Part shown: positions 34,389-44,538 of the stretch, piece by piece
Layout: every line of letters begins with the position of its first letter
Position numbering within the stretch: the stretch's first letter is position 1
DNA from: an uncultured Flavobacteriaceae bacterium
Lineage (GTDB): Bacteria > Bacteroidota > Bacteroidia > Flavobacteriales > Flavobacteriaceae
Assembly: GCA_905479095.1 (NCBI GenBank)
Contig: CAJQLD010000064.1
Coordinates: 1-52,768, forward strand
DNA length: 52,768 nucleotides
Reading direction: 5' to 3'
Position numbers and translations under genes: made by a program
The notes under the pieces: generated by a model
What the model was told of the DNA's origin: nothing
Seen by the model: only the letters and a program-made list of their open reading frames with translations
The model's database searches: none

Positions 34389-37300
34389 ATGAAAACAATA
34401 GTCAAAAATTGTTCAGTAAATTTTAAGAGAAAAAGGCTACTAACTTTCGCATTTATATTTTGCATGAGTCTAAGTTTTGCTCAAGTTTCGGTTTCCGGAT
34501 ATGTATCTGATGAAACAGAACAACCACTGCCTGGCGTCAATATCCTTGTTAAAGGGGACGCAAGAGGAACCTCAACAGGTTTTGACGGCAATTTTACGAT
34601 TGAGGCCACTAAAGGCGATGTGCTCGTTGTTTCATACGTCGGATTTTTAGCTCAAGAGTTTGAAATAAAAGACGTCCTAAAATTTTCAATTACTTTAATT
34701 GAAGATACAAGCGCTTTGGAAGAAGTGGTCATTGTTGGGTATGGTACAAAATCAAAAAGAAAGTTAATCTCGGCCATCTCAACGGTTGATGAGGAAACCT
34801 TAAAAAAATTACCGGTTGCTTCTGTGAGTAATGGTTTAGAAGGATTGGCTTCTGGTTTATTCGTAAGACAAACCTCGGGCGAACCAGGGTTTAGTAATTC
34901 ATCTTTTGAAGTAAGAAATTTTGGTAGTGCTTTAGTCATTGTTGATGGTGCTCCTGGAGACATCAACCAGTTAGATGCGAATGAAATCGAAAGTATTTCA
35001 GTCTTAAAAGATGCAGCAGCTGCAGCTATTTATGGAGTCCAAGGAGGAAATGGTGTTGTTTTAATTACAACTAAAAAAGGAAAGGTTGGAAAACCCGAAC
35101 TAACGTATAGCAATCAATTTACTTACACCTCACTGACGTCCTATCCTGATTTTTTAACTTCTGCACAATACGGAGAAGTATTAAATGAAGGCTTAAGAAA
35201 TTCCAATCAAACTCCTTTTTATACAGAGGATGAAATAGCGTTATTTCAATCTGGAGCAGATCCCGTAAATTATTCAAATACCGATTGGAAAAGCATGGTT
35301 ATAAAAGACTGGGGGGTTCAACAACGTCATAATTTAAACCTGACAGGAGGCACGGAAAAGATCAATTACTTTGTATCTGCGGGGTATCTAGATCAAGGAT
35401 CCAATTATAATGCAGACGTGCTTTCGTACCAGCAGTATAATTTACGATCAAACATTGACGCAAAGATTTATGACAATTTAAAATTAACATTTAATATGGG
35501 AGCCCGTCGAAAAATAAATGAGGCTCCTGCCTATTCGGCCTATGATATTTTCAGAGAATTAAGTAGAGCACTTCCAACAGATTTAGCTTACTATCCTGAC
35601 GGGACGCCTGCCAAACCAAGCGTGAGTCCAAATCATATTGCTGAAGGGATAAAAGACTTTAATGCAGGTTATTACCGCAGACGAAATAATAATTTTGATG
35701 CCAAAATATCCTTAAAATGGGATATCAATCAAATCCCAGGATTAAGCTTAAAAACTTATGCCTCTCTTATTTATGACACATCATTTAGTAAGGACTGGGG
35801 GAAAACCTACAATCTATATACTTTAAACAGACAAACAGGTAATTATGATGCTTTTCGTGCAACTCCTGAAGGTTCCTTTAGCGAAACCGTTCTTGAAGAA
35901 GGCACAAGCTATAGCAATCAATACGTGTTGCAAGAGTCTATAAATTACGAACAAACTTTTGGGAATCATAGCATTTCAGCATTAGCACTAATGGAAGTTC
36001 AAAAAGCACAAGGAGAAAATTTTAGCGGAAGACGACAAGATTTTCAATCGACACTAATCGATCAACTCTTTGCTGGTTCTTTGGAAAATCAAGGAGCTAA
36101 TGGTGGTGAATATCGAGAAAATCGAATGGGTTTTGTTGGGCGATTGAGTTACGATTATAAATCAAAATATTTCTTTGAATCCACCTTAAGACATGATGGT
36201 TCATCACGTTTTGCTCCTGGAAAAGAATGGGGAACATTTCCATCCGTTTCATTAGGTTGGAGATTGTCTGAAGAAGCCTTTTTTAAACCCTTAAAAAACA
36301 CCGTTTCTGATTTCAAGCTAAGAGCCTCATTAGGAACCGCTGGTTATGATGGGACTGCCGCATACCAATGGTTAAGTGGTTTTAATTATAATTTTTTCTG
36401 GATTCCTGGTGATGCCGCAGTTCCAACAATTGATAATACCGCACTCGCAAATGCTGATCTTACATGGGAAACGAATACGACTTATGACGTCGGTTTAGAT
36501 GCTGCATTATTTAATAAATCACTTACAGTTTCATTTGATTATTTCTTTAGAAAAAGAGAAAATGTCATTGCTAGAGCCAACTCCAGCGTCCCAAACACTT
36601 TGGGTGTTGCTGTGGCCGACCAAAACTTATATAAATTTTCGAATGAAGGGTTTGAATTCTCATTAAATTATCAAAAACAATTAAATGATAATTTGAAAAT
36701 AAACGCTTTATTAAACTTTTCAAAGTCAAGAGAAAAAGCTGTTTTTATTGACGAAACATATCAAGTAGATCCGTTTATGAGAGAAAACCTTACGACTACT
36801 GGAGGCTATACAAATCTAAGAAGAGGTTATATTTCTAAGGGCCTTTTCCAAACGCAAGATGAAATTGATACACATGCGATTCAAGATGGTAATGGAAATA
36901 CAAGTTTACAGCCTGGTGATGTGGTTTATGAAGATTTAAATGGAGATAATATTATTGATGTTAAAGATCAAAAAACATTTGGTGTCGGCGACAAACCAGC
37001 CATAAATTATTCTTTAAACCTTGGAGCCGACTATAAAAACTTTTCCATATCGGTATTATTAACAGGAGCTGCAGGCTATGATATTTATCTAGATGGGGAA
37101 GCCCAAAGCCCGTTACGTAATGGATTTAACGGCTACAACTATCAACTCGATTATTGGACACCTGAAAACAACGCTGCGGCATTCCCAAGAATCACTGATG
37201 GCGGATTTAACGACAATAACTATAAATATTCTGACTTTTGGTTAAGAAACGGGAAACACCTAAGATTTAAAAATATTAATTTGAGTTACACCTTACCGAA

Positions 37301-37469
37301 ATTCAAAAACAATGTAGGTTTTGATAAAATGACGGTGTTTGTAACTGGATATAATTTATTTGTCATAAAAGACTATAAGGAAGATTTTGATCCACAAAAT
37401 ACCTCCTCCGTGGGATGGTATTATCCACAAACAAAATCCATAACATTTGGTGTCAACATATCACTCTAA
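34389..37469 (+). CDS. SusC-like TonB-dependent receptor, locus B
   Basis: This 1026-residue receptor has an unusually long basic N-terminus before the hydrophobic signal core (ending LSFAQ). It has a carboxypeptidase-regulatory-like domain (about 33-115; LPGVNILVKGDARGTSTGFDG), the signature EEVVIVGYGTKSKRK, a plug with SGEPGFSNSSFEVRNFG and LKDAAAAAIYGVQGGNGVV, and a barrel ending ITFGVNISL. It takes up oligosaccharides with the SusD encoded 10 nt downstream. Compared with the two other SusC proteins here it is a distinct lineage, so the loci were not simply copied from each other. Confidence 0.97.
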   Translation: MKTIVKNCSVNFKRKRLLTFAFIFCMSLSFAQVSVSGYVSDETEQPLPGVNILVKGDARGTSTGFDGNFTIEATKGDVLVVSYVGFLAQEFEIKDVLKFSITLIEDTSALEEVVIVGYGTKSKRKLISAISTVDEETLKKLPVASVSNGLEGLASGLFVRQTSGEPGFSNSSFEVRNFGSALVIVDGAPGDINQLDANEIESISVLKDAAAAAIYGVQGGNGVVLITTKKGKVGKPELTYSNQFTYTSLTSYPDFLTSAQYGEVLNEGLRNSNQTPFYTEDEIALFQSGADPVNYSNTDWKSMVIKDWGVQQRHNLNLTGGTEKINYFVSAGYLDQGSNYNADVLSYQQYNLRSNIDAKIYDNLKLTFNMGARRKINEAPAYSAYDIFRELSRALPTDLAYYPDGTPAKPSVSPNHIAEGIKDFNAGYYRRRNNNFDAKISLKWDINQIPGLSLKTYASLIYDTSFSKDWGKTYNLYTLNRQTGNYDAFRATPEGSFSETVLEEGTSYSNQYVLQESINYEQTFGNHSISALALMEVQKAQGENFSGRRQDFQSTLIDQLFAGSLENQGANGGEYRENRMGFVGRLSYDYKSKYFFESTLRHDGSSRFAPGKEWGTFPSVSLGWRLSEEAFFKPLKNTVSDFKLRASLGTAGYDGTAAYQWLSGFNYNFFWIPGDAAVPTIDNTALANADLTWETNTTYDVGLDAALFNKSLTVSFDYFFRKRENVIARANSSVPNTLGVAVADQNLYKFSNEGFEFSLNYQKQLNDNLKINALLNFSKSREKAVFIDETYQVDPFMRENLTTTGGYTNLRRGYISKGLFQTQDEIDTHAIQDGNGNTSLQPGDVVYEDLNGDNIIDVKDQKTFGVGDKPAINYSLNLGADYKNFSISVLLTGAAGYDIYLDGEAQSPLRNGFNGYNYQLDYWTPENNAAAFPRITDGGFNDNNYKYSDFWLRNGKHLRFKNINLSYTLPKFKNNVGFDKMTVFVTGYNLFVIKDYKEDFDPQNTSSVGWYYPQTKSITFGVNISL

Positions 37470-37479
37470 AAAAATTACT

Positions 37480-39246
37480 ATGAAACGTATAAATATAATT
37501 TTTGCACTACTAGCGCTCACCTTCATTACTTGTGATGATGATTTTTTGAACGAGCCACCATTAGATAGGATAACTGAAAATGATGTCTGGAGTGACAAAG
37601 CACTAATGGACACCTATTTTTTCAAGATTTACGATAGAATGCCTTGGGACTATTTAGAAAGTTTTTGGGATGTTGGTGGATCTCAACGGGACGCCATATC
37701 GGATTTAGCCCGTGGCACCTATGCTTGGACGGCAGCACACAACCAATACAGACCTGGAATCTGGGGAACCGCAAATAATTCTTGGCCTTTAGATTGGTGG
37801 GGCTATGATGTAATTTGGAAAATTAATTACTCAATTGAGAATCTAGAACAGATTCCTACAAGTGTGCTCACATCTGAAGAACGTAACAACCGACTCGGAG
37901 AAATGCACTTCTTAAGAGCCTACTGTTATTTTGCGCTAGCAAAACGCTATGGAGGTGTCCCTATTATTCTTGTCCCTCAGAATCCAGACTCCACGCCACA
38001 GGAGGAATTATTTCCACCTAGAAATACGGAGAAAGAAGTCTATGATCAAGTTTTATCCGATGCACAAGCAGCATTTGATTTATTACCAAACAGATGGGCT
38101 TCTCAAAAGGGAAGAGCGCCAAAATGGGCCGCTAAATCTTTAGAGTCTAGAGCCGCTTTATATGCCGGTAGTATTGCAAAATACGGAACCGTTCAACTCG
38201 ATGGAGTTGTCGGAATTCCTGCTTCCGCTGCAGATGCTTATTACCAAACATCTTTAAGTGCTTCTCAAACAGTCATCACAGAAGGCGGGTATTTGTTATT
38301 TAATCAATATTCTGATCCATCTACTAATTATGCGAATTTGTTCCTTGATGAAACGGATGATGAAGCCATCTTTACCAAAATTTGGATTCCTTTCGAAAAA
38401 GGACATGAGTATGATTTACATAATGTACCGTTTAGCTACCGATTAGATTGGGGAGCAAGTATGTCTCCAACAAAACAACTTGTAGATAGTTATGAAGTAT
38501 TGAGTACGGGGCTTTTACCAAGTGAAAGCGGTTCTGGTTATGATGAAAATAACCCTTGGGAAAATCGTGATCCACGCCTTAGAGGGACCATATTAACAAA
38601 CAATGATATATTTCAAGGCTTACCCGTACAAATATGGTATGGTACAGAAACTGGCGGAAGTATTGACACTGGAAGTGGAACCGGTATTGGAAAAGATGGC
38701 CTTGGGGTCCATCCCGATGCTACAAAAACAGGGTTCTATGTGAGAAAACACCTGGAAGATGGTGATTCCCCTCTTTTTGTACCACAATATTACTCTGGTC
38801 AGGATTGTCTTATTTTCAGATTGGGAGAGCAATACCTAAATGCCGCAGAAGCTGCGATAGAATTAGGAATGGAAGCGCCTGCAAGAGACTACATTGAAAT
38901 GATTAGAACCAGAGCTGGACTTACAGCGAATCTCCGTTTAGAACCGTATTCGGGTGATGCATTAAAAGATCGGATTCGTAATGAACGAAAACTGGAACTT
39001 GCGTTTGAGGATCATCGCTATTGGGATGTGAGAAGATGGCGTATAGCCGAAGAAGCGTTGAGTATTCAGGTTGAAGGGGTGAGAACGCTTAGACACATTG
39101 ATGCCGCAGGAAATGAAACATTTACCTATGAGACTTTTGATGCGGAAGCATTACCGATGCATTTTTATGAACGACACTATTATTTACCAATAGGTCAAGA
39201 TAGACGAAACAACAATGATAATCTTATAGAAAACCCAGGTTACTAA
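37480..39246 (+). CDS. SusD-like (RagB/SusD family) glycan-binding lipoprotein, locus B
   Basis: I chose the ATG at 37480, which gives a lipoprotein signal (MKRINIIFALLALTFITC, Cys18). An upstream in-frame ATG at 37447 overlaps the SusC end and would hide the signal peptide. The 588-residue protein has the SusD motifs MHFLRAYCYFALAKRYGGVPI and ERKLELAFEDHRYWDVRRW and ends in IENPGY. It is longer than the locus A SusD (493). It works as the surface lid of the SusC pore. Confidence 0.96.
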   Translation: MKRINIIFALLALTFITCDDDFLNEPPLDRITENDVWSDKALMDTYFFKIYDRMPWDYLESFWDVGGSQRDAISDLARGTYAWTAAHNQYRPGIWGTANNSWPLDWWGYDVIWKINYSIENLEQIPTSVLTSEERNNRLGEMHFLRAYCYFALAKRYGGVPIILVPQNPDSTPQEELFPPRNTEKEVYDQVLSDAQAAFDLLPNRWASQKGRAPKWAAKSLESRAALYAGSIAKYGTVQLDGVVGIPASAADAYYQTSLSASQTVITEGGYLLFNQYSDPSTNYANLFLDETDDEAIFTKIWIPFEKGHEYDLHNVPFSYRLDWGASMSPTKQLVDSYEVLSTGLLPSESGSGYDENNPWENRDPRLRGTILTNNDIFQGLPVQIWYGTETGGSIDTGSGTGIGKDGLGVHPDATKTGFYVRKHLEDGDSPLFVPQYYSGQDCLIFRLGEQYLNAAEAAIELGMEAPARDYIEMIRTRAGLTANLRLEPYSGDALKDRIRNERKLELAFEDHRYWDVRRWRIAEEALSIQVEGVRTLRHIDAAGNETFTYETFDAEALPMHFYERHYYLPIGQDRRNNNDNLIENPGY

Positions 39247-39270
39247 TGCGTAACTCTTAAAAAATAACAC

Positions 39271-41097
39271 ATGAAAACAATACAATTTTTAAGTAGGATT
39301 TTAATGGTAGGAATTATTTTGATTTCTACGGGATGTGCAGATGACGACGAAGTGGCGGCTGTGCCCCCAACTAGCGAAGATGCTCTTTTTACTTTCGCAT
39401 TTGATTCTGAAAACCCAAATAGAGTGATTTTTACAGCCGCTCCAAATGATGCAAATTGGTACACACACTGGGATTTTGGTGATAATTCTTCAGCTGAAGG
39501 GTATGAAGCCAGTAAGATCTTTTTTGATCGTGGCGATTATAATGTTAGATTTAAAATATTCACCGAGGGTGGTGTTGCAGAATCCATTCAAACAATTGTT
39601 ATCAATGATGACTTAAAAGCGCCTAACCTTATTGAAAATGGTGAATTTAATGGCAGTGATCCATGGATTGTTTTACCAATTTCTGAGGGTGTCGATATTT
39701 CCTTTGATACCAATGAAGCCCATTGGACAGGCGGCGGTTTTGGACAAGTTGGTATTTACCAACCTATACAGGTATTAGCAAACAACGAATATCAAATTTC
39801 AATGGATATTAAAGGAGGGCCTTTGTCCGATTCTTGGTTTGAAGTCTATGTGGGTACCGAAACTCCTGTTGAAGGTCAAGACTATACCGATGGAGGAATG
39901 CGATTAGCCCTAAACACTTGGGAAGGTTGTGGAGGCGAGCCCTTTGATGGCGATTTTGCAGCCTATAGTTGTGTCGGTTCAGGGGGGATTTTTGAATTCC
40001 CAACCGCTGGAACAGCCTATTTAGTGATCCGAGGTGGTGGGTCTAATTATGGTGCCGAGGGCGTTACCATAGATAATGTAACCGTTCGATCCCTTGGCTC
40101 ATTTGCGCTTGCTGTGGTCGCTGGCTTTGATTTTGAAACCTCTGATCTCACCACAAACTTCACAAACGACTCTGCGAATGCTACAAGTTATTCTTGGGAT
40201 TTTGGCGATGGATCAGGCACATCCACAGATGAAAATCCGAGTTATACTTATTCTGAAGGCGGAAGCTATTCAGTAATTTTAACAGCTACAAATGAGACCG
40301 GTTCTGCAGAAATCATAAAAGAAGTTACGGTCATTGACCCTGCTGTAGCACCAGTTGCTAGTTTTACATTCGATGCCTCTAATCTTACGGCAACCTTCAC
40401 AAATACGTCTACAAATGCCACAACTTATTCCTGGGATTTTGGCGATAGCTCAGGCACATCCACAGATAAAGACCCTGTGTATTCCTATGCAACAGAAGGT
40501 ACATATACAGTGACATTAATGGCCACGAATGATGCCGCAATTTCTAATGAGGCTTCCACTGAAGTGACCGTCGAAGCAGCTGTTATCACCAATCTTATTA
40601 CAAATGGAAGTTTTGAGGATGCAAGTGGTTGGACTATTATTAATATCGACGCTTCTGATAATGGAATTGGTTCCGTCACCATCGCCGATGGGGTGGCAAA
40701 ATTTGCAGAAACAGAAAGCCCTAGCGAATGGAAACACTGGGCCATATATACCGAAGTTACTTTAGACCCAGGAACCTATCAATTTGATATGGACATGACT
40801 TATGCTGACATAAATGACGTTTGGGGTGAAGTATATATTGGTGCAACTCAACCTGTTGAAAACACGGGCGACTACAATGGAGACCAGTATGTCCTGAAAG
40901 CCTTTAACGCATGGGAATGTGGTAGTATAAAAACCTATTCTGGTTCGGCCGTTGCAGGAGCTTGTGATGCTACTGATAACCCTGGGCAATTTGAAATTAC
41001 AACCACTGGGACCTATTATCTATTATTTAGATCTGGTGGTGGACAATGGGGGTCTGATGGGATTGTTTTAGACAACTGGTCCTTGTTAAGACAGTAA
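39271..41097 (+). CDS. PKD-containing surface glycan-binding lipoprotein (SGBP), locus B
   Basis: This 608-residue lipoprotein (Cys22 in ISTGCADDDE) has PKD-like domain 1 (about 35-112; THWDFGDNSSAEGYE). Binding module A (about 118-275) has WFEVYVGTETPVE and IRGGGSNYGAEGVTIDN. Tandem PKD domains 2 and 3 (about 280-355 and 362-437) each have YSWDFGDxSGTSTD. Binding module B (about 442-608) has WGEVYIGATQPVE and LLFRSGGGQWGSDGIVLDN. Modules A and B match the first module of the protein at 32968. This is the position of SusE/F, so it most likely captures glucan at the surface. The PKD repeats act as spacers. It is the last gene before a terminator-like stem. Confidence 0.9.
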   Translation: MKTIQFLSRILMVGIILISTGCADDDEVAAVPPTSEDALFTFAFDSENPNRVIFTAAPNDANWYTHWDFGDNSSAEGYEASKIFFDRGDYNVRFKIFTEGGVAESIQTIVINDDLKAPNLIENGEFNGSDPWIVLPISEGVDISFDTNEAHWTGGGFGQVGIYQPIQVLANNEYQISMDIKGGPLSDSWFEVYVGTETPVEGQDYTDGGMRLALNTWEGCGGEPFDGDFAAYSCVGSGGIFEFPTAGTAYLVIRGGGSNYGAEGVTIDNVTVRSLGSFALAVVAGFDFETSDLTTNFTNDSANATSYSWDFGDGSGTSTDENPSYTYSEGGSYSVILTATNETGSAEIIKEVTVIDPAVAPVASFTFDASNLTATFTNTSTNATTYSWDFGDSSGTSTDKDPVYSYATEGTYTVTLMATNDAAISNEASTEVTVEAAVITNLITNGSFEDASGWTIINIDASDNGIGSVTIADGVAKFAETESPSEWKHWAIYTEVTLDPGTYQFDMDMTYADINDVWGEVYIGATQPVENTGDYNGDQYVLKAFNAWECGSIKTYSGSAVAGACDATDNPGQFEITTTGTYYLLFRSGGGQWGSDGIVLDNWSLLRQ

Positions 41098-41119
41098 TTC
41101 GAAATTTAAATAATTACAA

Positions 41120-41160
41120 AAAAGAGGCGGTGTTTTAAAAAAATAGAACGTGTCTCTTTT
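41120..41160 (+). terminator. Terminator-like stem after the SusCD-SGBP genes
   Basis: AAAAGAGGCG (41120-41129) pairs with TGTCTCTTTT (41151-41160), including G-U pairs, and ends in a T-run. It divides locus B into a transport/binding part and an enzyme part. Confidence 0.55.
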
Positions 41161-41283
41161 AAATTATTTTGCGATTTACAAATCTAAATTAAGAGCGGTA
41201 AATAGTGCAAGATTATAGCCGTAGGATCACGAACTTGAGTAACATTAAGTACAGCTCCTTTTAAAAATTACAAGATATACAAA

Positions 41284-44200
41284 ATGAAAAATTTAATACT
41301 TTTTATTAGCTTCATAGTTCTTTCGACGTTCAGTTGGAGTCAAGGGCTTCACACGCAAGGAACTAAAATAGTGAACTCTAATAACGAAGAAGTTCTTTTA
41401 AGAGGATATGGACCTGGTGGTTGGCAAATTATGGAAGGTTACATGATGCAAACCTCTGGCTTTGCAGGGTCTCAGCATGAAATAAAGGATAAATTAACAG
41501 AGTTAATGGGAGAAGCTAATACCGAAACTTTTTATGATAAATGGCGAGAAAACCACTTCACAAAACGCGATGTAGATTCTTTAGCAGCTTGGGGGTTTAA
41601 TAGTATTCGTATCCCGATGCATTACAACCTTTTTACGCTCCCAATCGAAGAGGAGCCTGTTGGGGGTCAAAATACTTGGATAGAAACTGGTTTTGAATTG
41701 ATTGACGATGTATTAGCGTGGTCCGCTGCTCACGATATCTATGTTATTTTAGATATGCATGCCACGCCAGGTGGCCAAGGGGCTGGATCCGAAATTAATG
41801 ATTATGACCCGAGTAAACCATCGTTGTGGGAAAGCCAAGAAAACAGGGATAAACTTGTAGCTCTATGGACGAGAATCGCGGACAGGTACAAAGATAATGA
41901 GTGGATTGGCGGCTATGATCTTATCAATGAAACACACTGGGATTTACCTGGAAACACACTACTGAGAGACCTTTTTGAAGAGATCACTACTGGAATACGA
42001 AGCGTAGACACAAATCATATTTTGTATATCGAAGGAAACTCGTATGCCAATGATCATAGTGGTCTCACCCCACCCTGGGACACTAATATGGTGTATAGCT
42101 TCCATAAATATTGGAACCACAATAATCCTGGAGATTTGGATTGGATCTTACCTCTTAGGGAGCAACAAAATGTGCCGCTTTGGATGGGAGAATCTGGCGA
42201 AAATTCAAATACCTGGTTTACCGATGCCGTTTCTCTTTTTGAAGATAATAATATCGGTTGGGCCTGGTGGGCCGTTCGTAAAATTGGAGATATAGACAGT
42301 CCGTATGCTATTGATATAAACTCTGGTTATCAGGATATTTTAGACTACTGGCAGGGCAATGGTCCGGAGCCAACTGCTACAGAAGCTTTTAATAGTATGA
42401 TGAAACTCGCCGATAATCTATTAGTCGACAACAGCCGCTATAGAAAAGATGTCCCTGATGCTTTGATCCGACAAGTACAAACAGATGAGACAATCCCTTT
42501 TAATGGAACACCATCAGTAATTCCAGGCGTGGTTCATATGGCAGATTTTGATTTAGGAAAAAATAAGTTTGCATACTATGACAACGTTGTTGGAGACTAT
42601 AATTTATCTACTGGAGATTACACCGCATGGAATAGTGGTTGGTCCTATCGAAATGATGGCGTCGATATAGAAAAAAATACGGATCAGATTAATAGTAATG
42701 GATTTCATGTCGGTTTTGTTGAGCAAGGGGAATGGATGAAATATACAGTTAGCATCGATGAAACTGCTGTTTACAAAGCAAAAATTAGATTGGCAACACA
42801 AGAATCCGGAGGGGAATTTTTTCTTTCAATTGATGATCAAGAAGTAACAACAACACAAGTGGTGAATTCAACAGGCGGTTGGTCACAATTTTCTACATTT
42901 GAAGTTTCAGATATTATTCTTCCAGCTGGGGAACACCGTTTAAAATTTCATATTAATAATGATATCCCTTTCAATATAAGTAGCATTGAATTTGAAAACA
43001 CTGGGACGGTTGATGCCCTTGCTTTAAATGCCTTAAATGGTAAAACTGGAGAGAGTGAAAACGCTTTAGAAATCACCATAAGCGAATCTATTTTACCAAC
43101 ATCATTAAATGCAACTTCTGACCAATTCACGGTGCTTATAAATGGGATCCAAAAGACGGTTACTTCTGTAATATCAGATCCATTAAGAGCACGCTTGATG
43201 GTTCTAAATCTAGATGATTTCTTTCTATTAGGGGATGACATCACGGTTAGTTATTCAGGAACAACAATTCAATCGCAATCAAATAAAACATTAAATACTT
43301 TTTCAGATTTAGTAATCAACAATATCGCTAAAGACCGGGCCATAATTCCGACGGTGATCCAAGTTGAGGATTACGAATTTATGGAAGGTATGGGACTCGA
43401 AGACACTTCTGATGAAGGTGGTGGTCAAAATTTTGGTTACACAGACTCAGGTGATTATGCCGACTATCCTATTTATGTGCCTCAAACAAGTTTGTATGGG
43501 ATAAAACTGAGGGTTTCTGGATTTAGCGTAGGGAAAATTGGATTGTACAGTGTTGATGAAAACGCTGTTGAAACCGAGCTAATTGTCATGAATACGGTGA
43601 TTACAAATGGCTGGCAAACGTGGGAAACGGTTGCTAACAATTTAACCATTGAAAAAGGAGTGCATACATTAAGAATGCGAATATTATCAGGCGGTTTTAA
43701 TTTTAATTGGATGGAGTTTGATTATCCTGATAGTGATGGAGATGGTGTTTTGGATGGTGACGATGCCTGTCCAAATACACCTGCAAATACGACCGTAAAT
43801 GTCACAGGGTGTCCCATTTTCAATTTACCACTTGAAAACTTTGCAATAGCTGTGTTGAGTGAAACATGCCGATCTTCAAATAATGGTCATATTGCGTTAT
43901 CTGCTGTAGAAAACGACACCTATAACGTCGTGATTACTCGAGGAGACTACACGACCACTGAAACGTTTACTTCAGAAATTAATTTCGAAAACCTATCTGC
44001 TGGTATCTATACATTATGCATTACGATTGATGGACAATCTGACTATGAACAGTGTTTTACAGTCGTCGTCAATGAGCCAGAAGCGTTAATCGTTAACACA
44101 AATAGATCTGTAAATTCATTCGTTGCAACTCTCTCACTTGAAGGTGGCGAGTTATATTATGTGACCCTAAATAACGAAACACTTATAACGGCTGAAAATG

Positions 44201-44538
44201 AAACGGAATTGCAGTTAGTCAGTGGTGTAAATAAGATATCCGTGAAATCAAACAAAGAATGTCAAGGGGTTTATGAAAAGACCATCATTATAAATACTGA
44301 ACCTTTGGTATATCCAAATCCAGTAAATAATCAGCTATTTATTAGCACTCATCTCCTAAACAGGGCTACAATCCCTATAGAAATCTACGATATAACAGGA
44401 AAACGAGTCGTGTCTAAAACATACAACGCAACCACTAATGAAATTAAGGTTGATTTGTCGGAACTCGTTAATGGATTATTTATACTAAAAATAGTGACCC
44501 CAGAAAACACCTATAATTATAAAATTGTAAAGCAATGA
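41284..44538 (+). CDS. Multidomain GH5 glycoside hydrolase with two CBM6-like modules and T9SS sorting signal
   Basis: This 1084-residue protein has a signal peptide (FSWSQ) and a GH5 (beta/alpha)8 catalytic domain (about 20-390). Asn215-Glu216 in LINETHW is the acid/base and Glu303 in WMGESGE the nucleophile. A CBM6-like module (about 415-572; FVEQGEWMKYTVSI), a SwmB-like beta domain (about 578-680; ITISESILPTSLNA) and a second CBM6/35-like module (about 690-815; IQVEDYEFMEGMG) follow. A short TSP3 unit (DSDGDGVLDGDDACP), a further beta domain and a type A T9SS signal (about 1010-1084; IYDITGKRVVSK) complete it. GH5 enzymes in such loci cut beta-glucans internally. The precise bond is not clear from sequence. 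It is secreted by T9SS, whereas the GH16 and GH30 of this locus are lipoproteins. It overlaps the next gene by 4 nt. Confidence 0.92.
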   Translation: MKNLILFISFIVLSTFSWSQGLHTQGTKIVNSNNEEVLLRGYGPGGWQIMEGYMMQTSGFAGSQHEIKDKLTELMGEANTETFYDKWRENHFTKRDVDSLAAWGFNSIRIPMHYNLFTLPIEEEPVGGQNTWIETGFELIDDVLAWSAAHDIYVILDMHATPGGQGAGSEINDYDPSKPSLWESQENRDKLVALWTRIADRYKDNEWIGGYDLINETHWDLPGNTLLRDLFEEITTGIRSVDTNHILYIEGNSYANDHSGLTPPWDTNMVYSFHKYWNHNNPGDLDWILPLREQQNVPLWMGESGENSNTWFTDAVSLFEDNNIGWAWWAVRKIGDIDSPYAIDINSGYQDILDYWQGNGPEPTATEAFNSMMKLADNLLVDNSRYRKDVPDALIRQVQTDETIPFNGTPSVIPGVVHMADFDLGKNKFAYYDNVVGDYNLSTGDYTAWNSGWSYRNDGVDIEKNTDQINSNGFHVGFVEQGEWMKYTVSIDETAVYKAKIRLATQESGGEFFLSIDDQEVTTTQVVNSTGGWSQFSTFEVSDIILPAGEHRLKFHINNDIPFNISSIEFENTGTVDALALNALNGKTGESENALEITISESILPTSLNATSDQFTVLINGIQKTVTSVISDPLRARLMVLNLDDFFLLGDDITVSYSGTTIQSQSNKTLNTFSDLVINNIAKDRAIIPTVIQVEDYEFMEGMGLEDTSDEGGGQNFGYTDSGDYADYPIYVPQTSLYGIKLRVSGFSVGKIGLYSVDENAVETELIVMNTVITNGWQTWETVANNLTIEKGVHTLRMRILSGGFNFNWMEFDYPDSDGDGVLDGDDACPNTPANTTVNVTGCPIFNLPLENFAIAVLSETCRSSNNGHIALSAVENDTYNVVITRGDYTTTETFTSEINFENLSAGIYTLCITIDGQSDYEQCFTVVVNEPEALIVNTNRSVNSFVATLSLEGGELYYVTLNNETLITAENETELQLVSGVNKISVKSNKECQGVYEKTIIINTEPLVYPNPVNNQLFISTHLLNRATIPIEIYDITGKRVVSKTYNATTNEIKVDLSELVNGLFILKIVTPENTYNYKIVKQ

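Noticed and set aside
37447-37480. Upstream ATG for the locus B SusD
   Set aside because: It would overlap SusC by 23 nt and add 11 polar residues before the lipoprotein signal peptide. The ATG at 37480 gives a normal lipobox at Cys18.
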